A DNA stretch of 64,000 nucleotides from the NCBI GenBank assembly GCA_036971475.1, contig JBAIZL010000002.1, positions 50,373,229 to 50,437,228 of the forward strand. Direction: 5' to 3'. A program made the position numbers and the translations under genes. Below, piece by piece: positions 55,760-64,000 of the stretch. The number at the start of each line of letters is the position of its first letter. Position 1 is the first letter of the stretch. The notes beneath the pieces were generated by a model. It did not search any database. It had not been told where the DNA came from and worked only from the letters and a program-made list of their open reading frames with translations. The stretch comes from Prosapia bicincta. Taxonomy: Eukaryota > Arthropoda > Insecta > Hemiptera > Cercopidae.

Positions 55760-55905
55760 ACTGTCAATATATGTATAAAAAAATCTGTGGAAATACAAAT
55801 ACAAGAATATTTTATTGTATTATACAATTCCAAGCTTTTCATTGGCAAACAATACCTACATAATCAGGAATAATGAAGATTATCATACAAAAATTTGTGT
55901 GCTAA
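55760..55905 (-). repeat. 146-bp direct repeat, right copy (family I)
   Basis: Same length and sequence as 53999-54144 with a few substitutions (for example GTATCAAAAAA/GTATAAAAAAA). It begins exactly at the last base of the piggyBac end. A further inverted partial copy follows at about 55915-55990 (CTGGTACTCTTTGTCAATGA, AAAGCTTTGAATTGTATAAT). Confidence 0.85.
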
Positions 55906-56034
55906 TCTAATACTGGTACTCTTTGTCAATGAAAAGCTTTGAATTGTATAATACATTAATATATTCTTATATTCACATTCTTGTATTTTCACACATTTTT
56001 TTTATTATGTTACACAACAAAACATATTATAGGT

Positions 56035-56263
56035 ATATATATATTACGTTATCCATTGTTTTTCCATTGCACTGACTTTATGAAGTTAATATATTACTAT
56101 TGTAAGTAATTTTATCCACCATTAAGTGCAATAATTTTACCTTGAGTGATGAGGTACCTTTCGGTCACTTGACCATTGTCGAATCACTCAGGTAAAATTA
56201 TTGCACTTAATGGTGGATAAAATTACTTACAATAATAATATATTAACTTCATATATATATATA
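56035..56263. mobile_element. ends-only palindrome of PLE family B
   Basis: ATGAAGTTAATATATTACTA...TTTTATCCACCATTAAGTGC and its near-perfect reverse complement, arms about 56086-56145 and 56190-56250, around one terminal motif (56149-56189, minus: GATTCGACAATGGTCAAGTG, ACCGAAAGGTACCTCATC). It is followed by a short (AT)n. No body. Same family as 4880-5790 and 14764-15410. Confidence 0.85.
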
Positions 56264-56538
56264 GTCCAATCTCTATTTTTATAAAATTTGGTCTAATTTA
56301 CTTTGTACTTTAGTTTACTCTAAAGGGTCAAGTATTTTGACAAAACATTGTAGAAAATATTCACCTTGTGTTGAGTAAGATTTCCTGTTAAAGACCAGCA
56401 AAGTGTTTATTTTGCTCATACTATAGTTTTCCTTCAAATACCAAAGAAGTAGGAAAATAAAGTGAACAAAATATTTTAAAATTATGTTGAAAAATACAAA
56501 AAAAAATATTAACAGATTAAATGATAAGTTAACATTAC

Positions 56539-56655
56539 CTTGTTTCACCCTTTGTTTAAGCGGTACAGTTTTATCATATTGCACACATGACTGGTAATAA
56601 CTTTTCAACTTCTGATAAGTCATGCTACTCTTCTCGTTAACACTCTTTAACAATT
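56539..56655 (-). CDS. M13 peptidase gene exon (helical N-lobe)
   Basis: 117 bp, TAG acceptor and AG|GTAATG donor. In phase with the previous exon (AAA codon split across the joint). It encodes 38 complete residues including LLKSVNEKSS and LKSYYQSCVQYD, matching the M13 segment in which a conserved Tyr-x-Ser-Cys follows the helical region after the CGG motif. Ends with one base, G, completed by the next exon. Confidence 0.88.
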
Positions 56656-56819
56656 CTACAAAGATAAAAATTTTTTATTAAAAACCCTATTATTTCATTA
56701 ACTTAATACTTTTATACAATATCAAGAGAACAGTTGTACAATAAATTACAATAAAAGTATTGGCAGAAGCCACATCATTATAAAAAAAAATCAAAAATAA
56801 CTCATATAATAGTTTAGCT

Positions 56820-56960
56820 AAGATTAAACCCTAATGTACATTTCGATGACCATGTCGTCATCATCAGAGGGTCTTAATACAGAATTTTCATGATGATGAT
56901 TTGCCTTTGATGATGACATGGTCATCAAAATGTACACAAGGGTTTAGTCTTAAGTAACTT
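56820..56960. mobile_element. ends-only inverted pair, family H, hammerhead-like
   Basis: Minus about 56880-56830: CCTCTGATGATGACGACATG, GTCATCGAAATGTACATTAG. Plus about 56905-56955: CTTTGATGATGACATGGTCA, TCAAAATGTACACAAGGGTT. The minus copy fits CUGAUGA, stem II UGAC..GUCA, GAAA; the plus copy lost the G. The flanks (ACTTAAGACTAAACCC / AGATTAAACCCTAATG) are inverted too. Confidence 0.7.
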
Positions 56961-56964
56961 GTTT

Positions 56965-57135
56965 TATTAGTTTTTCTATTACTTTTGTGGTATTTGGATT
57001 TTTGCCAATATTTTTATTATTATTACTTTTACATAGGCTGAACTTTATAAAGTATCAAAATATAAAGTTAACTTTTACAAGAAAATATTTGGATTTTATA
57101 ATAATGATTAATTTGTTTGCTAAATGTTTGTCACT
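56965..57135. other. intron DNA
   Basis: AT-rich, nothing recognised. Confidence 0.4.
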
Positions 57136-57137
57136 AT

Positions 57138-57545
57138 AATATGAAAGTTGCTTGTTATAATCATCTTGAATTCACTGATTAAACTATAAGTAATTAATGC
57201 ATAACCAAGTGAATACATTACAGCTTACTCATTTATCCATTTCAAAACAATCATTTCATTTATGAAGCTAGGCCTCTACCAACAGCAATGCACAAGGTAT
57301 AAAAGGTTGTCGGCATGAGATTTATGAGTGTAGTGGGGGTAGGTTAGGTTGATTGTTTACTATGCAATGGAAAAGGGTCTTGGATTCAAAGTGTGTGTGG
57401 TCATTCAAAATATTTTCTGTATCTGTTGTGTGATATTTGTATAGTTCATATTATTTTGTAGTTGTTAGTTTTTTCTTCAATTTATTATGTAGAAAATATT
57501 TAAATTAGTAGGCTTTGTATATGTGTGTTGCATGAAAACTTAGTT
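57138..57545 (-). mobile_element. PLE family C 3' fragment
   Basis: AGTTGCTTGTTATAATCATC...CATTTCAAAACAATCATTTC...AGCTAGGCCTCTACCAACAG matches the end at 31812-31950. It continues with TTCAAAGTGTGTGTGGTCAT and TTGTTAGTTTTT, the C-terminal coding region as at 32050-32130 (on the minus strand NHTHFESKTLFH-like). Truncated beyond about 57545; decayed single copy. Confidence 0.75.
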
Positions 57546-57549
57546 CTAA

Positions 57550-59150
57550 ACAGGAAGTTATTTAAAAAAAAGTCATAAGAATGATAACACTTGATATTGT
57601 TAATTAATTAAATTATTAATGAGGATACAATTATAATACTATTTAAGTTTCTGTTGAAACATAAAAGACAATTATATTTTTACCATTTTTCTAACATTCT
57701 AGTTCTTAGTTAAAACATGAAATTTATCTTTATTTAATTATGGTGTATTTTTAAAACAACACTTATAATTTTGCAATCTCATATCTTTGTTTTGAAATCA
57801 GTAATAATTACAAAAAACTTTTTAAAAGACTTTTGAATTAATTATATTTTAAAAAGTCTGTAAATAAATTATTTTGTATGTACATTTTATTACCAACTAA
57901 CAGCAACTAAGAGATGTATCATCTTAAATGCTTTATTTCACAGCTATTATTGATTATTAATACTGACTATATACAACGATAGTTTGTGATAAATGAAGAA
58001 ATTTTAAGTAGCAAATAACTACAAAGGAGTTATTTATAAGAACTTATACATTTCAAGTAGATTTTAATAAGTTTGTGTATCTAAAATAAATAAATATAAT
58101 GGTTTTGCCAGTATACAAGTTCCTAAAGCAGAAATGATGCTTGAGAGGTGCTACTGAGGATAACAGAAGGGGATACTCTAAAGCACATGATTACATTTCA
58201 TTTCAGTGATTGAATGTACCAATCTTTGAATGCTGGTTGCTGTCGATTTTTCTCAAAATGACTAAACAAGTTAAGTAAATTACTACATCAAATTATGTCA
58301 AAAGCTTAGTATTCCCAAAAAGTAACAATTCATAAAATTCAACACGAATTATGAATTAAGTAGTTCAACCAATTCAAAAATGTCTATGTAACCACCAATA
58401 GAACCAGCCATGAGGTTATTTCTCTTGACTCATTACTTCAGGTATGAGACAGATATTAATTAATATATAGATAGTTTAATAGTTTTAGAGTTCACATTTA
58501 CAATTATTATTGCTCAAATTACATGTTTTGATGTCCATTGTAACACAGATAAAGAAATAAAAGGAAATGACTGTTTTATTCACTAAACTTAAAACACTTC
58601 TGTGATTACTACTCATGTCTTATGAAATAACTTCTAATCCGGTCTCGTAGACATCTAGATAGAGGGCATTCATTAGGCCCACTCAGACCTTATTCTCAGG
58701 GATGCTTTGTGTTAGTATATATAATCAACATAATCTATCTCATTGGTCTAGATTATGTTCAAGGTTAGTTAGTTCATGATTAGATGAAAGTGAGATTTTT
58801 CCTGTATTCAGTTCTACATGTGAAGGAAGTAGTGAAATATGGTTAAGCTGACCACGTTGATTGGTTTCAGGGATTCCTCAAGGATATGAGAAACCACAGA
58901 AATTCCTTATCAATTTTATTTTTGACTAATGCTCTGCTTTCTTGGTGTGGCATTGCAGCTATACATTGATGCAAAGTAACTTCTAGTGATGTTTGAGTTA
59001 ATTCAGATGGTGAAAAGAATCTATCTCATTGGTCTAGATTTGGGTGTATTTTCTTATCACTGGATACACAATTTTTTGATTCTTAATACTTATAATATGC
59101 CTATTTATCATCTATTTCTGTTTCCAAACATTCATTTATCTCTTTTGTTT
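57550..59150. other. intron DNA
   Basis: AT-rich. The phrase CTATCTCATTGGTCTAGATT occurs twice (58734 and 59021), hinting at an old duplication. No coding evidence. Confidence 0.4.
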
Positions 59151-59157
59151 TTACATA

Positions 59158-59254
59158 ACTTACTTTATGTTCTTTAACACAATTTTCATTCCTATCAAAA
59201 CAAATAACTTACTTTATGTTCTTTAACACAATTTTCATTCCTATCAAAACAAAT
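59158..59254. repeat. 49-bp tandem duplication
   Basis: AACTTACTTTATGTTCTTTA...CATTCCTATCAAAACAAAT is present twice in direct succession without visible differences, so it is a young duplication. Confidence 0.92.
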
Positions 59255-59585
59255 AGGTTCATAGGCTTCTGCTATCTCTCTAATACAACTTGAATCTCTA
59301 AAGTCTCTTAACTAAAATATATTACTTTTACTGTTACTTCTAGAATTTCTTTTCCTACTCTAATTATTACTTACTATGACTACAACTCTTCCTTGTACTT
59401 TTAACTTTTCTGTTAAAGTGATATAGTACCATAACTTTTTGTCAAAATGGGAGCAGCTGATTCGAAAGAAGTGACTTATTGTAAACTCAGACCGTAACTG
59501 ACCTCTTTGTTGTTTAAGAATAAGATGAGGTGGGGATTTAAAGTTATTCTTAAATAGGTCTGTTACAGGCTTAATTAACAATGGA
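59255..59585. other. intron DNA with possible PLE end phrase
   Basis: TGTAAACTCAGACCGTAACTG at about 59478-59498 matches part of the family A end (CAACTCAGACCGTAACTG), after a possible GATTCGAAAG core. Too short and diverged to define an element. Confidence 0.4.
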
Positions 59586-59641
59586 ATACATCTGAAATGG
59601 TTGTCAACATTTAGTTAAAAGTTAGTGTTACTATATGAACT

Positions 59642-60757
59642 TTAAGCATTTCCTGAACTTTCCAGAAAATACCTTTGTTTTTTAAATTTATTTAAAGTCA
59701 TGTTTTCCTTACTGTCCTCTTCAGCTTTGGAGGAGCAATTAAAAACTGATGTTTTCTTCACGTCATCCATCCAAACTTTTACCAATTCAGCGAAGCAGTT
59801 ATACAGATTTACAATGTTTTTGGGTATAATTTCATTTACGGTAGTCACAATCTTTTTTAAAATTTGTTTTCTGTAGTGTAGCTTTAAATTTTTTATTAGT
59901 TCCAGATCAAGTGTTTAAATTTTCGATGAAACATTTTGTGGAAAGAATAACATATTGACAATCTTCAGTTTGGAATTGATGACATGTGGATGTCCAGGGA
60001 AGTTGTCGATGGAAAGTGCAATTTTCTTTTCTCTTTAGAGAAGTGCTTGTCCAGCTTCAACATCCATTCAATGAGAATTTCGCTCTTCATCCATGCCTTT
60101 TTATTAAACGTGTAATCAAATTCTAAAGACTTGATGGATCGGAAACATTGTGAAGCAAATGCTTTCACTAATCAAAAACAATTTGAGTTTTTTGTCCCTA
60201 ACATGTTAGCTATAAAAAAAAGAATATAGTGATTCTTTCTTTGCTTCCTTTTCCTCCAAAACAAGAGTGGTTTTAGAAGTTAGTGTCTTGTTGGGCAAAC
60301 ATTTAAAAAACTGACCCATCTTATCAGCATTAAATATGTCTTTCAGTTCATAATTCATAATCGGTTCTTAGAATTCTATTTCTACTAACATACAGATTAT
60401 TGCCGGAAGGATGGAAGAATGGGAAAGTATTGTAGGCCTGTATCTATAAATGCCGAATTCTTAGAATTCTATTTCTACTAGCTTGCAATAAATTATGAAC
60501 ATGTTTTTCACCTACTACCTGACTATTACCCTATCTCCACCTCAATCCCCTACCTGTGAAATAAAAAAAATCACAATTTAAAGATTATGAGGTGCCTGTA
60601 AAATACATTTCTTCAGTTGAAGTGAAGAAAAAACTTTGTTATTGAGAGGTCCTAAATTCATTACATACAGGTAAATAAGCAGTGTAATTTTTAAAATGTC
60701 ATGGAACAAGGTAAAAATTCATTATGTAGAGGATTTTGTTATATAGAGGTTTGACTG
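59642..60757 (-). pseudogene. Tigger/pogo-type transposase (DDE) pseudogene with TIR
   Basis: The 5' end of the minus-strand element lies at 60757: CAGTCAAACCTCTATATAAC, flanked by TA, a classic Tigger end. Protein blocks on minus: IFNADKMGQFFKCLPNKTL at about 60345-60290 (canonical NADETGLFYK: the Glu after the first catalytic Asp is Lys), TLVLEEKEAKKESLYSFF, FRSIKSLEFDYTFNKKAWM, EWMLKLDKHF, then after a frame change IALSIDNFPGHPHV (second catalytic Asp) and FFPQNVSSKI. It ends with NIVNLYNCFAELVKVWMDDV at about 59820-59770. Frameshifts and stops throughout; N-terminal HTH absent. The right-hand TIR was not found. Confidence 0.82.
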
Positions 60758-60759
60758 TA

Positions 60760-61445
60760 TTTTAAAGGGTATAAGTGTAAGCTTGTAGCCGAATTTAAAG
60801 ATGGAAACAAATAACATCACATTTCAATTTTGTATACAGGCTCAGTGAGAAAATAACTGTTAGGAGCAAATTGTTTACTGCAGACATAAGTGTTTACAAA
60901 TAAACATAAGTGTTATTGAAAATATACCTCATAAACATTACTGCAACAGCAATTAACTGATTTGACACTAATTTTGCATTTGCTTACTAATGTAAAATGC
61001 ATATCTCAGCTGAAAAACAGGAGTTATGTAAAGTGACAAAATCGAGGTTATAATATGGCTTGAAACTTCAAAATAATTAGGTTCAAATGAACCGAATCTA
61101 TCTTAATTTAAAGTTAGTTTTAAAAATAAATTAACTGACAAAAACTTAATTTCAATTGGTTCGTTTAATACAATATTTTAGACAAAAATGTGTGAAGTAC
61201 AATAGATTCAGATCAATATTTTTATTCAGATAAGTCACAGTAAAGTTTTAACAATTTTAAATTATTGCATTTGACCTCGGATTAAAAATGTTGGTACTAT
61301 TAATGTAAGCAAAAGCCATAAAACAAACAGTACTTTGACAAGATTCATAATTAAAAATTTGGCTATAATTACTTTTACACTTGACAAACTATAATTTTTA
61401 GTCACTAAAACTAGCTTCAAATATCCCCTTTATTTGCTTTTAAAT
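60760..61445. other. intron DNA
   Basis: AT-rich, nothing recognised up to the donor of exon 61452-61628. Confidence 0.4.
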
Positions 61446-61451
61446 ACCTAC

Positions 61452-61628
61452 TCAAGATTCTCTTTGACACATCATCTGCCACATTTTCTTCTAATAACAA
61501 GCTGCTTTTCCTCATCCCACCACAAGCAAACTTGTAAAAGTCTTCACACTTATCTTGTGTATGATCTATTAGAGATAGCATTCGGCTGGCAAACACTTTG
61601 CATGATTCACTTTTACATATCTCAGGAT
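61452..61628 (-). CDS. M13 peptidase gene, first ectodomain exon
   Basis: 177 bp between a CAG acceptor and a GTAGGT donor (phase 2 in, phase 1 out). The product has the hallmark N-terminus of the neprilysin ectodomain: CKSESC, then CEDFYKFACGG, which matches the family pattern C-x4-C....C-D-D-F-Y-x-x-A-C-G-G. These cysteines form conserved disulphides in M13 enzymes. A donor four bases further down would break phase with the next exon, so GTAGGT was chosen. This is the strongest single piece of evidence for the family assignment (neprilysin/endothelin-converting-enzyme type membrane zinc peptidase). Confidence 0.93.
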
Positions 61629-61639
61629 CTGATAAAGGC

Positions 61640-62630
61640 AGAAATAATATTTATTAAATTTTAAACTAATAAACAATGCTTTTATTTGATAAATTATACT
61701 AGTTAAAGTATTTTATTTATTGATATTCAAATTGTATTATCAGGTCTATTAAACATTTCTTTCAAAAAAACTAAGCACAATGTATTAATTGGCAAGACAT
61801 AGCAAGAGACTTGCCCAGCTGATGCACAATTGATTCTTGACATTTAGAATAGTGGGGTGGACTCGATGTTTATTAAAATATAACTCCAAACGATTTACTT
61901 AGGACAGATTTCATTAAAGATTAAAAATAATAAGTTTCCTAATGTAAACAAAAGCTACCAGTTAGCAACTAAATCAAGTTATAGCAAAGAGCGTTAAGGA
62001 ACATTTTATCTAAAAAAAATTAATTTGATGTTGCTACCATGAAATTATTCTTGTCTAATTAACATATTTTAAATAGTAACAAAGTATCTGGTTAGGATAG
62101 GTTTGATTATAAAGAAAAACCTGTTGTAACATTAGCTAACTGGTTGATGCATTTGACAGTAATGTTGCTATATTTATACTACAAAACTTGTCTTAGCTAG
62201 ATAATTTGGTACTAATTACAAAATAGGTATAAAATAATTTAAAACAGTATAATACTGGGTGCCCTGTTTAATAAAGAAACACTCAAACATTCACTTTATA
62301 TGTTTTGATGTGTGTTTTTTGTATTGAGTTTATATTGATGTGTATGGTTTGTGGCACTTAAAATCATTTTCAGTAGCATATTTAAAACCTTTAATAATGA
62401 AAGTTGATCCAATTTTAGCAAGTATTACCCAGCTATAACTTTAGAAAAGCAATGCACAAGTTTATATAATACAATAAACATTAATTTATCGAAGAAAGTA
62501 ATTTTAATTAATATTATATTTGTCTTTCTTTATCCTGCATAGACCATTTATTTGAGGAAACATTTGGAACTGTATTAAATATTACTAAACTTAGACTTTA
62601 AGCAAAATTATAGTAAAATTTATGCATATA
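61640..62630. other. intron between stalk exon and first M13 ectodomain exon
   Basis: About 1 kb, the shortest intron identified; AT-rich and without mobile-element signs. Donor CAG|GTATAT at 62633, acceptor TTTATCAG at 61629. Confidence 0.6.
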
Positions 62631-62633
62631 TAC

Positions 62634-64000
62634 CTGGTGAGTGTGGAGAATATATTGATGTAGTCATAACTGATAATGTTGTGTTCCCTGTTGTAGTTGT
62701 CACTTGTAAAGGTGTGCTTTTTGCCAATGATGGATTTGTTGTTAAAGTTGTTGAAGGTTTATCTACTCTTGTGTTATATACAGTTTCTCGTGGTGCAAAT
62801 GATGAGGAAACCCAAAGAGAATTTATGGATTTTTTAGTTGATGATTCTGTAACTTTATTTGAATCTACTGAAAAATCATTTAGTGTACTTGTTTTTGTTA
62901 ATTCTGTAACAGTATTCCCAGCAATGGTTGTTTTTTTCAAGCTTATATCAATATCCATTTCTTTGGATGTTTCAGAAGTTGAAATTGTTTTTGTAACAGT
63001 AACTTCAGTTTCATCTTTTGGTGAAAATGGCATTGGTTTAGTTTCAGTATATAACAAAAGTCTTTCAAAATGGGGCATGTCTGATTCTGTTGATGATTTA
63101 TAACCTTCAGCTTCAGTAACTTTTAGTGTTTCATCAACTTCATCACTTGTAGTTGGAAATGTAGTTTCCGTAGATTGAAAATTAGAGCTTTTGAATTCAT
63201 CACTTGTAGTTTGAATTGTAGTTTCCATAGTTTGAAAATTAGAGCTTTTGAATTCATCACTTGAATCAGTACTTAAATGTAAAGATACAGTGTCTTCAGT
63301 TCTGATTTCAGTGGTTAATAGAGTTTTTTCAGTTGTTTTCTTTCTTGTGTCTGAATTTAGAGTAGTGACTACAGGTTCTGTTGAATTTTCAGTCCCTTCT
63401 GTTGTAATTATTTCTTCCAGTGGGACAATAGTTGAACTTGAAAAATCTTCATTAATTACAAATTCAGTTGGTTTTGATGTATATCTATTTGTATTTTCTA
63501 CAGTATTTTCAAATTTGGTTTGCAATGTATCACTCAATGTTGTAATTACATCATATTCGTTTTCAGTTTTTTCTTCTGACTCAAAATTGTCATTTGAATA
63601 GCCTGTTACTGCCTCTGCTTGATCACTTACAGGTGAAGTAAAGTCATCATGAGATATTTTACTAACACCTTCAACTTTTTCTTTGGTTGAAATTGTACTT
63701 TGACCAAAAGGTTTAGGCAATTCAGTTGAATGTTGTGTAAATGCTGTTATAAAACTAAGGGTGTATGGAATAGTTTTGGTATCATTTATCATACTTGTGG
63801 GTTTAACTGTTGTTGGTACAAATTGTTCTATGAATGGTGTTACAAAATTAGTAGTATATGGAGGTGATTTTGTAACATTTATTGCAGTTTTGGGCATAAA
63901 TGTTGTAGATAAGTTTGGATGTTCACTAGAAACTGTATTTAAAAACTCTGTAGCTGATTGTTTCACGGTAGAATGTTCTGTAGTTTGATATTCTACAATC
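62634..64000 (-). CDS. M13 peptidase gene, Thr/Ser-rich stalk exon (partial)
   Basis: Open reading frame from the window edge to a GT donor at 62633; no stop or credible start, so the exon continues beyond 64000. It encodes about 455 residues rich in Thr, Ser, Glu and Val, with no domain I recognise. Around 63140-63265 a unit of about 20 residues is repeated (TSDEFKSSNFQ then ETT, twice, with a decayed third). The exon ends ...SPHSP plus one base, G, which joins the next exon's AT to give Asp just before the first M13 cysteine. This suggests a mucin-like, probably O-glycosylated linker between an upstream membrane anchor or signal peptide, not seen here, and the extracellular peptidase domain. 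Stalk role is inference; the splice joint to the M13 exon is seen directly. Confidence 0.8.
63140..63265 (-). repeat. tandem 57-60-bp coding repeats in stalk exon
   Basis: Two near-identical units encoding TSDEFKSSNFQ followed by ETT and a partial third (TSDEVDE). Differences are single substitutions. Such repeats make the stalk length variable in mucin-like regions. Confidence 0.85.

Noticed and set aside
62681..63988. Valine/serine-rich frames on the plus strand (62681-63103, 63248-63601, 63761-63988)
   Set aside because: Antisense of the Thr/Ser-rich stalk exon, which joins an M13 exon through a valid splice site.

Overview
The window is AT-rich eukaryotic, almost certainly metazoan and probably arthropod, genomic DNA. 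This rests on spliced exons with GT/AG borders, very long introns, Penelope-like elements (PLEs) with GIY-YIG nucleases, Tigger/pogo, piggyBac and hAT remnants and LINEs with an RNase H domain. No prokaryotic feature, tRNA, rRNA or CRISPR array was seen. The exact lineage cannot be fixed from sequence alone.

The backbone is one host gene on the minus strand that appears to cross the whole window (5' end beyond 64000, 3' end before 1). It is a neprilysin-like M13 metallopeptidase. Eleven exons fit, and ten of them join in frame through verified splice phases: a Thr/Ser-rich stalk exon (62634-64000, open at the edge), the first ectodomain exon with the CEDFYKFACGG motif (61452-61628), then 56539-56655, 49751-49803, 35481-35679, 30280-30417, 29015-29104, 17084-17208, 9415-9601, 6920-7087 and 2133-2242. 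A twelfth (1503-1545) is tentative. One exon between 49751 and 35679 is needed by splice phase and was not found. The zinc-site exons (HExxH, ExxxD) should lie just left of base 1.

The introns are a museum of mobile DNA. (i) At least nine PLE-type terminal families are present, nearly all as inverted pairs. Three are large palindromes with coding arms: 31.8-33.96 kb; 39188-42341 with two 1394-bp arms; 42929-46703 with two 1841-bp arms. Several are small palindromes made only of element ends. Many ends carry a hammerhead-ribozyme-like core (CUGANGA, stem II, GAAA, very short stem III). (ii) A nearly intact 5'-truncated LINE lies at 24139-27723 with a 13-bp target duplication, plus two older LINE pieces (10.8-11.7 kb; 18522-20405 with a 14-bp duplication). 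(iii) DNA transposon remnants: hAT-like pseudogene (7.7-8.9 kb), Tigger/pogo copies (11.8-13.2, 15417-16302, 52610-53511, 59.6-60.76 kb) and two piggyBac derivatives (22152-23308; 54145-55759, the second flanked exactly by 146-bp direct repeats). (iv) Long (AT)n tracts, several abutting PLE ends.

The most interesting signal is the density of palindromic PLE units whose two ends both carry ribozyme-like motifs, inside introns of a single transcribed gene.
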